Origin: Paenibacillus sp. 37
Lineage (GTDB): Bacteria; Bacillota; Bacilli; Paenibacillales; Paenibacillaceae
Direction of reading: 5' to 3'
DNA: 64,000 bases
NCBI RefSeq assembly: GCF_008386395.1
Contig: NZ_CP043761.1
Span: 5,022,001 to 5,086,000 of the forward strand
Positions within the stretch are counted from its first letter, which is position 1. Each line of letters starts with the position of its first letter. The translations under genes and the position numbers were made by a program. The notes under the pieces are model-generated. The model ran no database searches. It was not told the origin of the DNA and saw nothing but the letters and a program-made list of their open reading frames with translations. Of this stretch, positions 32,995 through 41,535 are shown one piece after another.

Positions 32995-35328
32995 CTATTC
33001 GACAATCATTTTGGAGATGCTCGTTTCTTTGATCGATTGGATGCTTATCCATGCTGTTAGTACAATCGTGCCTGCAAGTAACAATGGACACAAAACATAT
33101 GCCTGTAACGGGTTAACAACAAAAACAATATTGGAAGCACCAAACGTCGACATAATGGCACTAACCAACAACGGACCCAACGTATTGGACAATATCGTTC
33201 CAGTAACAACCCCTAAGATTAATATGACAAGTGACATCACGACATACTTGAACTTGATTTTAGACAAGGCAAACCCAAGACTTCTTAGTACAGCAATGTC
33301 GTTGTTGTCCTTGGCTACTAACATCTGAAGGAACAGTGCTGTAATTAAAATAGATATGAAGACACCGATGACCAAGGCCAGCATCGTCACCAATTTCAAT
33401 TGTTGGATGGTTCCGCCTAACGTCTGATCCAGATAACCTTGAAGATCGGTTACTTTGGCCGGCGAGAAAGCCGCCTCATATTCAGCAATTTTGGTAGCCA
33501 TGTCCCCGCGATTATTCAGATCCAAACTGACCACATACCACAACACACTATCCTTGTTGTAGGGCAATAAGGCCTTCGCCGTTTTCCCACCATTCGTAAC
33601 GTCCTGGTATATCCCGCTGACTGTCATCATCTGGTCCTTGCCATTAACCAGCAAGGTAAGTTGCTCACCAGTCTTCAGGCGCAGCTCGCTACTGTTGGCA
33701 TCAGATAACGCAATTTCATTCTCAGTTGTTGGCGCATTACCGCTAACATAAGACAATGGGAAAATACTGAAATCCCCAGTTTCTACACTCAGATTGTCGT
33801 AACTTCCTTCCGCATTTTTAATCTTGAACTGGCTTGTTACCAATGGGGAATATGTTTTGATGTCTTTATCATTTTGGATCTGGGCAACCAGATTGTCATA
33901 ACGCTGCTCCACATCATCTGTGTGCCTCAAGTCAATGCGAATATCACTTTGTCCAACACCCATATAAGAAATAAAACTTGGCGCCTGCAAAGTGTTCAGG
34001 AAGTTGACCGGCACAATCATGATAAATGAACTGACTACAAAGACGAATAACAATAATCGGAACATCTTGATTCGCTGTATGACTTCCTTCAGACCAAGAA
34101 AGACAGGTACAGAAGACCAGCGATTGCGGGACAAACTAAGCCGGTTTCGAATGATCTGTGTATCTCCCAGGCTCCCGGTACGGAGAGCATCCACTGCGGA
34201 GATGGAACGAAAACGTCGCAGTACCGTTCGACAGAACAGAACAACCATGGCAAATATGATTCCAGCGGCTAATAACGGAATCGCGAAATGCAACAGGGTT
34301 GCAGGTGCTTTTCCCATATACAACATGATGTTGGAAACAAATAATCTGTTAACGCCAAGTGATGCAATGTAACCAAGTACGGATGCAAATCCGGCCATAA
34401 ATACATACTTCATCAGATACAGTCTCTTAATATCCTTCTCTGCGATCCCAATCGCTTTCATGACACTAATCTCACGATAATCCTCTTCGATGGTCGCAAG
34501 CATCGTGAATCGGATGCAAAGCATCGCGATCAGAATCAGCACAAGACTGACCAAAATAATAACGGCTGCAATAACTCCGTCGGTCATGGCATTCAATACC
34601 TGGAACAGCCCATAGGTTACGACTGGACCCGCATTGGGAAGCCCTGCATTTTGGTAAGCCTGGGTAAATTCACTCGTCAGTCCGGGATCCGTCAACCGGA
34701 ATTCAATGAGATACTCCATCTCTCCGATGCTCTGCTTCAGTTCCTGCAAATTCCCTGCACTCACGATAAAACGTTTGGAGTGCACAACCGATGGATTCAT
34801 CTGAGCATCACGGACAAAATCAACGATGGTATAAGAACGCTCAAATTGACCATTATCGATCCGAACCTGGTCGCCCACGCTCAATTTTTTTTGCTGCATG
34901 TAATATACCGGAACCGCGATCTCGCCATCGTTAACCTGAATAATCTCACTGTCCAGATTCAACAAATAGTCGAAACCCTGATTCTGTGTAACAAAGTCAA
35001 TGTCCATAACGCTGTTCTTTTCGGACTCTGCTCCGAGAAACAGATTAGAGCCGTCAATGTTGACCATTTCCACAATCTGATGCTGCTGGACCATGGCATT
35101 TTCTTCAGCCCATGTGTTCACTTTGGCCTGATCGAGTTCTCCGGCATGCATTTGCACAAAGTGTGGTGTTTTGGATTCAGAAAATAGATATTGGATGGAA
35201 CTCGTCAGTTCCATAATCATTCGTGACCCCGAAGATACCAGCAAGGCGGCCAGCAGTACAAAAATAAATAACGCAGCCGTAATCCCTTTTTTTCTCGTTA
35301 TATCGTTTCTCAGCATTCGTAGCAGCAT
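32995..35328 (-). CDS. FtsX-like ABC transporter permease
   Basis: This encodes 777 residues. A first helix near 16-36 is followed by a large extracytoplasmic domain, three helices around 250-375, a further helix near 425-447, a second large outer domain, and three C-terminal helices around 660-770 in an FtsX fold. This duplicated FtsX layout fits peptide or antibiotic exporters. It starts 36 bases after the thioesterase stop with no terminator seen, so it may be read from the biosynthetic operon as an exporter or self-protection pump. Confidence 0.88.
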   Translation of the reverse strand: MLLRMLRNDITRKKGITAALFIFVLLAALLVSSGSRMIMELTSSIQYLFSESKTPHFVQMHAGELDQAKVNTWAEENAMVQQHQIVEMVNIDGSNLFLGAESEKNSVMDIDFVTQNQGFDYLLNLDSEIIQVNDGEIAVPVYYMQQKKLSVGDQVRIDNGQFERSYTIVDFVRDAQMNPSVVHSKRFIVSAGNLQELKQSIGEMEYLIEFRLTDPGLTSEFTQAYQNAGLPNAGPVVTYGLFQVLNAMTDGVIAAVIILVSLVLILIAMLCIRFTMLATIEEDYREISVMKAIGIAEKDIKRLYLMKYVFMAGFASVLGYIASLGVNRLFVSNIMLYMGKAPATLLHFAIPLLAAGIIFAMVVLFCRTVLRRFRSISAVDALRTGSLGDTQIIRNRLSLSRNRWSSVPVFLGLKEVIQRIKMFRLLLFVFVVSSFIMIVPVNFLNTLQAPSFISYMGVGQSDIRIDLRHTDDVEQRYDNLVAQIQNDKDIKTYSPLVTSQFKIKNAEGSYDNLSVETGDFSIFPLSYVSGNAPTTENEIALSDANSSELRLKTGEQLTLLVNGKDQMMTVSGIYQDVTNGGKTAKALLPYNKDSVLWYVVSLDLNNRGDMATKIAEYEAAFSPAKVTDLQGYLDQTLGGTIQQLKLVTMLALVIGVFISILITALFLQMLVAKDNNDIAVLRSLGFALSKIKFKYVVMSLVILILGVVTGTILSNTLGPLLVSAIMSTFGASNIVFVVNPLQAYVLCPLLLAGTIVLTAWISIQSIKETSISKMIVE

Positions 35329-35363
35329 AAACGAACATGGCTCCTCTCATCTACAAGTTGTTC

Positions 35364-36104
35364 CTATTTATCTGGAGTCATAAAGCTTGTCAGACAATGC
35401 GCCACCATTGAAGGTTGATGCATCATGAACATGTGAGCACCCTCTTTGATGGTTTGAAGCTTCATGGATGTGCGAAAATATCGGCCCCATCTCAACGCTG
35501 ATTGAAGGGTAACCGTACGATCCAGTTCTCCCCACAGATACAATACCGGCAATGAGAGCGGCTCATATTCAAGCGTTGCTGCAGATTCCAGCATCCTGAA
35601 ATCCGCACGGATGACGGGCAGAAAATAATTCAATAATTCTTTTTCATGTATCAGTTCTTGCGGAAGAGCTTCATAGGAAAACAGATGATCAATCAGATTT
35701 TCGTCTGACATCCGATCATAATTCTGCATCCCGCATTCGTCAGGCGTGTTGCAGGCAGATAACACAAGCCGTAGCGTTTTAGCTACATCTGGACGTTCCT
35801 GACATAAGCGCTGCGCAACGAAGTAGGCTGTAATCCCTCCCAGACTATGTCCAAATAACAGACTGCCAGGTTGTATAACATCCAGCAACTTGCTGGTATA
35901 CAGTTCTACGAGTTGCTGCATATGCTCCAGGGGTGTTTCGGTGTTCAGACCATGACCCGGGGGCGTAAACGCCCAAATTTCCGTGTCAGGAAGGTACGGC
36001 ACTAGGGGCTGAAAACTGTTGGAGTTGCCACCGAGATAAGGAAAACAGACCATTTGTCTGTCTCCCTTCCCCTTTTGTAGCTGCTCCAAATAGATCGGTT
36101 CCAT
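35364..36104 (-). CDS. Type II thioesterase (external, editing)
   Basis: This encodes 246 residues of the alpha/beta-hydrolase thioesterase II family. The N-terminal CFPYLGGNSNSF matches the usual PxAGG region, the nucleophile elbow is FGHSLGG (Ser in GxSxG), and Asp in LWGELDRTV and His in KEGAHMFM complete the triad. These enzymes remove stalled or wrong acyl groups from carrier proteins. It starts at ATG 36104 after GGTGG and is the last gene of the core operon. It is not a release domain, which leaves product release to another mechanism. Confidence 0.92.
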   Translation of the reverse strand: MEPIYLEQLQKGKGDRQMVCFPYLGGNSNSFQPLVPYLPDTEIWAFTPPGHGLNTETPLEHMQQLVELYTSKLLDVIQPGSLLFGHSLGGITAYFVAQRLCQERPDVAKTLRLVLSACNTPDECGMQNYDRMSDENLIDHLFSYEALPQELIHEKELLNYFLPVIRADFRMLESAATLEYEPLSLPVLYLWGELDRTVTLQSALRWGRYFRTSMKLQTIKEGAHMFMMHQPSMVAHCLTSFMTPDK

Positions 36105-36129
36105 CACTTATCCACCACCATAACCAGGC

Positions 36130-37014
36130 TTACTTTCTTTCCAGAACATATGCAGGGAATGTCTGAAGTGAAGTATCCACATTTTTACGCTTGAAGATGA
36201 CATGAATGACAATAGCCGATATTGCAAAAAAGAAAAATTGCATAATTTGAACTTGCGGATTAAAGTAGTACAAATCAATTTGACTTCCTGTGGCTACAAG
36301 CCAGAATGCAAGCAGATAAAACAGAAGTGTACCTTTGGTTGCATTGAAGATATAACTTTGGAACACGATAAATGCCATAAGCTGAACAACGTAGTATATG
36401 TAAGTGGTTGAGGTGCCAAAAGAGGAAATCAAGTATCCCGGAAGCACCCATAATCCGAACAACAGGCCGGTAATCAGACCACTTGTTATATTATTTTTTA
36501 ACTTCCCTTGCAAGAATGGAAGCAAAAATCCGATCCAGCCAAACAGCCCACCAATCAGCCCCGTCTCCTTGATCAGATTCACAATCCCCAACCAGATCAT
36601 TTCAGGTACACTATATGTCAACTCAGGAACCGGTATGCCGAATAACAAGGAACCAAAGTGCATTGTTGATGCAAAGATGATGGAAATTCCGATAATTAGC
36701 GGTATCCAGAACAGGTCCTGTCTGCGCGGAACCAGCTTCATAAACATTCCTTTTAATGCTTCCGTTCCGCCCATCACATAACATGTAATTAATCCGGCAA
36801 TGGAAGGTGAATACAGAGCAACGATCGCAAGTGGATGCATCAAGGTTAACTCACCTGTTATGGGTACAATAAAATCCGCAAAGAACATGAACAAACTTGC
36901 GATTCCATAACATGTGCCAAAGGAAATTCCCAAAAACAAATACATATATTTGTTGGACGGGCTGGTTGCCGGACTTGTGACTGGACGAATGGATGCCTGA
37001 TTAGCTGTAATCAT
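36130..37014 (-). CDS. Polytopic membrane protein, CPBP/Abi-like with lost catalytic residues
   Basis: This encodes 294 residues with about eight hydrophobic helices. By eye residues 156-169 (GLFGWIGFLLPFLQ) align with the EExGWRGFLLPxLQ motif of CPBP intramembrane proteases, and 185-192 (LFGLWVLP) with its WxLWHLP motif. At every catalytic position the residue is changed: the two Glu are Gly-Leu, Arg is Ile161, His is Val190, and the third-motif His appears as Phe near 237. It is therefore likely an inactive CPBP fold, or a different family that resembles one. The start overlaps the ACP stop by 4 bases, placing it firmly in the biosynthetic operon. Immunity or a scaffold role is possible. 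Confidence 0.7.
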   Translation of the reverse strand: MITANQASIRPVTSPATSPSNKYMYLFLGISFGTCYGIASLFMFFADFIVPITGELTLMHPLAIVALYSPSIAGLITCYVMGGTEALKGMFMKLVPRRQDLFWIPLIIGISIIFASTMHFGSLLFGIPVPELTYSVPEMIWLGIVNLIKETGLIGGLFGWIGFLLPFLQGKLKNNITSGLITGLLFGLWVLPGYLISSFGTSTTYIYYVVQLMAFIVFQSYIFNATKGTLLFYLLAFWLVATGSQIDLYYFNPQVQIMQFFFFAISAIVIHVIFKRKNVDTSLQTFPAYVLERK

Positions 37015-37274
37015 AGTGCCGCCTCCTTCTCAGTCAACTTTCTCTCAATAAGATCATGCAAACGGTTAATCGTGCAGAAATTAGCCAAATCCAGATCTTC
37101 ATTTGCGATCTCAATCTGGAATTTACGCTCTACAAAGTCCACCAAACGCATCGCAAAGAGCGAATTGACGAACCGCTGCTCAAAATAATTGTCATTATCA
37201 TTAATTTGAGTGTCCTCATGATCCATGGTGAGGTTGTTCCCGATAAACTCCCGAATTTCCTGACGATAATCCAC
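37011..37274 (-). CDS. Acyl carrier protein of the FkbJ type (glycerate-derived unit)
   Basis: This encodes 87 residues of a free carrier protein. The phosphopantetheine Ser is Ser38 in FVNSLFAM (the usual DSL appears as NSL). Small ACPs of this kind sit next to FkbH-like proteins and carry the glyceryl unit while it is oxidised. The start is GTG, preceded by GGGGGAAGGG. It is followed by the CPBP-like gene with a 4-base overlap and preceded by fkbH. Confidence 0.88.
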   Translation of the reverse strand: MDYRQEIREFIGNNLTMDHEDTQINDNDNYFEQRFVNSLFAMRLVDFVERKFQIEIANEDLDLANFCTINRLHDLIERKLTEKEAAL

Positions 37275-37289
37275 TGCCCTTCCCCCTTG

Positions 37290-38345
37290 TTATTGATGTT
37301 GCCCCTCGGGCACTAAAACCTCAATGTAATCTGGAAACTCTACAGCCTGCTGCAAATCATGATAAAACAGTACTCTTCCTTCCTGATCTGCAGATTGCTG
37401 CTTGAAACCGGCAAAGCGATAGCTGATATTCATCATTCGGTTCCTTCCGGTATCCCTAAAGTCCGCAAGCATCTGTTTGCCCTGCTTCTGAGCTTCACGC
37501 ATGATATACGTTAGCAGCACACTCCCTGCTCCCCTGGACATTACTCTGCAAGACATCAGAAGCATGTTTAGCCGCCATACTTTCTGCTGCATGTGAATTA
37601 GTGCAAGTCCAATTTTGCCATACGTTCCGTATTTGTCTTCGAGTTCACACACCAATAACATATGGTCCTGCGAGGTCATCAGTTGATGCAGCTCCTCGTA
37701 ACTGTAGGTAATTCCCGTTGCATTTAGCTGATTGGTACGGACAGTAAGTTCCTCTGCACGTTGAAGATCATCCTCAGTAGCCTCGTAGATGGAAAATTTC
37801 ATGCCGAGCGTAGCCAGAAATTGTTCTGAAGGTCCTTCATACTGTTCCTCAGCCTGTTTACGGAGCGTATCCGCCTGATACATCTGCCTTCTGCACGCAG
37901 AGTCGGCTGTAATGAATCGGGGCATCAGCCTTGGGTCATCAAGCATGGCTTCATATTGATCCGCATGAAGTACCTGGATATCAGCATGTACACTTTGCAC
38001 TTCTTCCAGTTCAAAAGGTTGATCATCCACAAACAGAATGGCATCCATGCCGATATTAATGTTCTGCTGAATCCGCTGAACAGAGACGGACTTCGCATCC
38101 CAATGGATTTCGGGATACAGAAAATATTCGGCGATGCCCAGTTCGTTTAGTTTCGCCCAAGCCAGCTCTGCATCATTTTTACTGGCAACAGAATGCAAAA
38201 TACCTCGCTGGTCCAGTTTTTCAATCACCTCCTTTAAGCCCGGCTTCAGTTGCACATCTGCAGATTCAAGCAAAACTCCATCCCATATGGTGTGGTCCAG
38301 ATCCCAAACGATGCATTTGATATCCTTGAGCTTTTCCATGGTCAT
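37290..38345 (-). CDS. FkbH-like glyceryl transferase/phosphatase
   Basis: This encodes about 351 residues of the FkbH family. The N-terminal HAD domain has motif I CIVWDLDHTIWDGVL, and later SKNDA and FVDDQPFELEEV. The C-terminal half is GNAT-like. FkbH proteins take 1,3-bisphosphoglycerate, remove a phosphate and load the glyceryl group onto an ACP, the first step to hydroxy- or methoxymalonyl-ACP. Starts at 38345 or 38339 fit AAGGG; the frame continues to 38411 inside the upstream gene. Confidence 0.92.
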   Translation of the reverse strand: MTMEKLKDIKCIVWDLDHTIWDGVLLESADVQLKPGLKEVIEKLDQRGILHSVASKNDAELAWAKLNELGIAEYFLYPEIHWDAKSVSVQRIQQNINIGMDAILFVDDQPFELEEVQSVHADIQVLHADQYEAMLDDPRLMPRFITADSACRRQMYQADTLRKQAEEQYEGPSEQFLATLGMKFSIYEATEDDLQRAEELTVRTNQLNATGITYSYEELHQLMTSQDHMLLVCELEDKYGTYGKIGLALIHMQQKVWRLNMLLMSCRVMSRGAGSVLLTYIMREAQKQGKQMLADFRDTGRNRMMNISYRFAGFKQQSADQEGRVLFYHDLQQAVEFPDYIEVLVPEGQHQ

Positions 38346-38358
38346 GCCACCCTTCATC

Positions 38359-39210
38359 TTAGTAGGCATAGAATCCTTGACCCGTCTTACGCCCCCACTG
38401 TCCTGCATCAACCATTTTCTGCAACATCGGACAGCATCGGAATTTAGGGTCCTGATAGCTGTCGTACAATACTTTCAATGAATGCACGACCGTATCCAGA
38501 CCAATCAGATCCGCCGTCTCCAGCGGCCCCATCTGATAATTGAAGCCCTTCTTCATAATGGCGTCTACCTGCTCGGGTGTAGCGATCCCATCCTGCACAA
38601 TGTACGCCGCTTCATTCATTAACAAGTGCGAGAGGCGATTAGAGACAAACCCAGGCAAATCCTCTATGACAACTGGACTTTTATCAAGAGTTTCCAAAAA
38701 CGCTACCATCTCATGTTCCGTACCCTGCGTTGTATGATGTCCTTTGATCACCTCCACCATGGATTTAACAGGAACCGGATTCATCAGATGCACCCCAATG
38801 ACTCGACCTGGGTCAGGCAAAAATGAAGCGAGCTTTGTCACGGAAATACAACTTGTATTTAGCGCAAATAAAGCATCCGGACGAGCCGTGTGGTATAGTC
38901 GTGCGTAAACTTCCTTTTTCAACTCCAGATTCTCAGTTACATTTTCAATAATGATACTTGCCTCTTCCACACCTTCATCTTGTGTCTGGAACGAAATTCG
39001 TTCCATGATCTGATCCAAGGGCACCTGACCGTACCCTTGCTTCAGGAAGCAAGCTGAACGATATTCACGACGTATAACATCAGGAGCGTGTTCGATGACC
39101 GATGCCGAAATATCCTGCAAAATCACACGATAACCAGCCCTCGCGACATCCAGTGCTGTGGCGCATCCCATCACCCCTGCGCCAATGATTGCAATGAGTC
39201 GATTATGCAT
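38359..39210 (-). CDS. 3-Hydroxyacyl-CoA dehydrogenase-like enzyme (FkbK type)
   Basis: This encodes 283 residues. The Rossmann NAD site is AIIGAGVMGCATA at about residues 7-19, and NLELKKEV, HLMNPVPVKSMVEVI and LPGFVSNRL are blocks of the 3-hydroxybutyryl-CoA dehydrogenase family. Beside FkbH, an acyl-CoA dehydrogenase and ACPs, the expected reaction is oxidation of glyceryl-ACP at C3. AAGGAGG precedes the ATG. Confidence 0.92.
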   Translation of the reverse strand: MHNRLIAIIGAGVMGCATALDVARAGYRVILQDISASVIEHAPDVIRREYRSACFLKQGYGQVPLDQIMERISFQTQDEGVEEASIIIENVTENLELKKEVYARLYHTARPDALFALNTSCISVTKLASFLPDPGRVIGVHLMNPVPVKSMVEVIKGHHTTQGTEHEMVAFLETLDKSPVVIEDLPGFVSNRLSHLLMNEAAYIVQDGIATPEQVDAIMKKGFNYQMGPLETADLIGLDTVVHSLKVLYDSYQDPKFRCCPMLQKMVDAGQWGRKTGQGFYAY

Positions 39211-39238
39211 ACCTAATCACCTCCTTATTGAGCTACCA

Positions 39239-40558
39239 TCAGATCAGCTCGTCGTAGAGCTCTTTCATTTCTGCAAGTGCTGCTGGGACACGCTCACTAA
39301 ACCAGGCAACATCCTGCATATCAAGCAGGATATTCGGATACATTCGCGAGAGCGTAGATACCAGAACACCGTGCTCAGCAAGCTTGCTATTTAACAAAAT
39401 ATCAAAAGACATCAATTCAAACGTATAATCAGCCGTATCCGTAAGCGGCTCCGTGCAACAGTGATAAGAAGCACAGCCAGACGGACCCTGAACAATTAAA
39501 GGCAGACCTACCTTCACTGCTTCCTGGCAGAGTATGTCATGCATCATCTCAGCGTGGCGGTTCATGCTGTTCATCGCCTGTCCTCCATTGCGGCCCAACA
39601 TTTCCAGCGTAGTTTTTACAGCAGCTGTACCTAATGGATAGCCATTAAACGTACCCGCATGAATTACTTTTTTGTCTACAAGCAACTTCATGATATCCGC
39701 TCGGCCAACCAGGGCTGACACCGGAACTCCGCCACCGGCGATTGCCTTCCCAAGTGTAGTCAGATCGGGTGTTACACCGAATAACTGTTGGGCACCACCG
39801 AGTCCCATACGGAATCCTGTTATAATCTCATCAAAAATGAGCACGACCTGGTACTGGTCACATAACTGTCTGACTTTTTGCAGATAACCCGGAGCAGGCA
39901 TGACTCCGCCTCCATTTACACAAACCGGCTCCATGATTACTGCTGCAATGTCGTCTCCATGCTCGCGAAATAGTTCCTCCAGACGGACTGCGTCATTCCA
40001 TGGCAGGAGGTAGGATTGAGATTCCATGGCATCCCTTGCCCTCCCCTTTGTTCCTTTCATGTCACCAGGATAGTCTGAAGGTACAGGCAAACCTGTACGT
40101 GCAGTCTTGCCACCCATAATATTGTCCGCATTGCCATGATAATGGCCTTCAAAACGTACAAAGCGATTTTTACCTGTCCACGCCCGGGCAAGACGAAGTG
40201 CATTCTGGACAATCTCCGTGCCTGATAACCCAAAACGAATCATCTCTGCTGAAGGTACATATTGATGGATCAGTTCCAGAGCCTCTGCATCCAGATCGCA
40301 ATGACTTACGGAAAGAACACGGTCAATGGTATCCTTCAGACACTCGTTATACTCCTCGTTGCCGTGGCCAACAATGAGGGCACCAAAGCGGGCATATAGA
40401 TCCAAATACTCGTTGCCGTTCATGTCCGTCACTCTGCTTCGGGAAGCATGCTTGAAATGGAGCGGCGTCTCTTCCCAAGGAAGGTGAAAATTATAGTGGA
40501 CACCGCCAGGCAGCCATTGTTTCACCCGCTGATTGTACTGCATCATCTCCGTGATCAT
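39239..40558 (-). CDS. Glutamate-1-semialdehyde-type aminotransferase (class III PLP)
   Basis: This encodes 439 residues of a class III PLP aminotransferase close to glutamate-1-semialdehyde aminomutase. Visible elements are LPGGVHYNF, FGLSGTEIVQNALRLARA, EGHYHGN, VLIFDEIITGFR (PLP Asp) and TTLGKAIAGGG (Schiff-base Lys). In iturin-type synthetases a homologous domain aminates the beta-ketone of a fatty acyl-ACP; here the enzyme is free-standing. It overlaps the acyltransferase gene by 4 bases. A housekeeping role in heme synthesis is unlikely in this operon. Confidence 0.9.
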   Translation of the reverse strand: MITEMMQYNQRVKQWLPGGVHYNFHLPWEETPLHFKHASRSRVTDMNGNEYLDLYARFGALIVGHGNEEYNECLKDTIDRVLSVSHCDLDAEALELIHQYVPSAEMIRFGLSGTEIVQNALRLARAWTGKNRFVRFEGHYHGNADNIMGGKTARTGLPVPSDYPGDMKGTKGRARDAMESQSYLLPWNDAVRLEELFREHGDDIAAVIMEPVCVNGGGVMPAPGYLQKVRQLCDQYQVVLIFDEIITGFRMGLGGAQQLFGVTPDLTTLGKAIAGGGVPVSALVGRADIMKLLVDKKVIHAGTFNGYPLGTAAVKTTLEMLGRNGGQAMNSMNRHAEMMHDILCQEAVKVGLPLIVQGPSGCASYHCCTEPLTDTADYTFELMSFDILLNSKLAEHGVLVSTLSRMYPNILLDMQDVAWFSERVPAALAEMKELYDELI

Positions 40559-41535
40559 CCCTTATCGCCTCCCCCACTTGTCTGGTTTACTGCTTCATAT
40601 CGCTCCAATAACCTGAACCGATCTTGCGGATCATCCAGCGAATAGGCTGCAGGCAAAGTCTTATTCTCAGCCATCATATTTCTTACGCTCTGGCCTGGAC
40701 CGATATCGATCCATACCGTCGCTCCCAGATTTTGAACGCGTGCCAATGCCTGATTCCAGCGAATAGGTTGCAAAAGCTGGCTGCTCAGCAGCTGAGGAAT
40801 GTCCTCGGCTCCACTAATGAACTCACCATGTACTGTAGAGCATATGGGAAACACCGGTGCAGAGAAGGAAACCCCTGCAAGCATCTCTTCAAGCTCAGGC
40901 TGAATGAACTGCATCAACTCGCTATGATAAGGTGCATCTGCCTTCATTGGCATCATACGAAAAGGAATGAATTCCCCACCGAAGCCATCCACCTGATCAT
41001 CCAGCAGTTGAAGACCCTTCACAGTACCTGCGACGACAAACTGTCCCGGTGAATTATAACCGGAGATCGTCACATACTCGTTCTGACGAATATTCTCGAC
41101 TAATTCTTCAAGCGCTTCTTGGGTTACATCAACAACAATACCCGCTCTTCCTTTTTGCTCCTGAATGGAGCGATGCATCAACGCACCACGCTGAGCTGTA
41201 AAACGGATTCCATCAGCAAATCGCAATGCACCCGCCGCTACTAAAGCCGAAATCTCCCCCAAACTGTGACCTACTGCATAATCTGGAGTCATTCCAGTCC
41301 GGCGAACAAATGAGTCAAATAGAACGTAGCTTGCCGTCAGTACAGCAGGCTGAGCATATTCAGAGACCGTCAATTGATCCAGGGTCCCTTCCATAACCAG
41401 TGCCTTCAAATCAAATCCAATCACCTCGCTTGCTTCCGCAAAGATCTGATTCGCCTCCGGCTCACTGTCCAACAACTCGCTGCACATTCCGATATACTGG
41501 CTTCCCTGGCCAGGAAATAGCGCACAAAACGTCAT
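40555..41535 (-). CDS. Free-standing acyltransferase (trans-AT; FabD/FenF-like)
   Basis: This encodes 326 residues of the malonyl-CoA:ACP transacylase family. FPGQGSQYIGM opens the protein, the nucleophile Ser91 lies in GHSLGE, Arg in FTAQRGALM and His in ADAPYHSEL complete the site. It can load extender units onto carrier proteins of AT-less modules. Two KS modules in this locus have no working AT, so this enzyme is their likely partner. It may use hydroxymalonyl-ACP as well as, or instead of, malonyl-CoA. Overlaps of 4 bases link it to both neighbours. Confidence 0.92.
   Translation of the reverse strand: MTFCALFPGQGSQYIGMCSELLDSEPEANQIFAEASEVIGFDLKALVMEGTLDQLTVSEYAQPAVLTASYVLFDSFVRRTGMTPDYAVGHSLGEISALVAAGALRFADGIRFTAQRGALMHRSIQEQKGRAGIVVDVTQEALEELVENIRQNEYVTISGYNSPGQFVVAGTVKGLQLLDDQVDGFGGEFIPFRMMPMKADAPYHSELMQFIQPELEEMLAGVSFSAPVFPICSTVHGEFISGAEDIPQLLSSQLLQPIRWNQALARVQNLGATVWIDIGPGQSVRNMMAENKTLPAAYSLDDPQDRFRLLERYEAVNQTSGGGDKG

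Noticed and set aside
39239..40558. Reading the GSA-type aminotransferase as hemL of heme synthesis
   Set aside because: No hem genes are nearby, it is coupled to the acyltransferase gene, and homologous domains are known beta-aminating parts of lipopeptide synthetases.
40555..41535. Reading the free acyltransferase as the housekeeping fabD gene
   Set aside because: It overlaps both neighbours by 4 bases inside the biosynthetic operon, and no other fatty acid synthesis genes accompany it.
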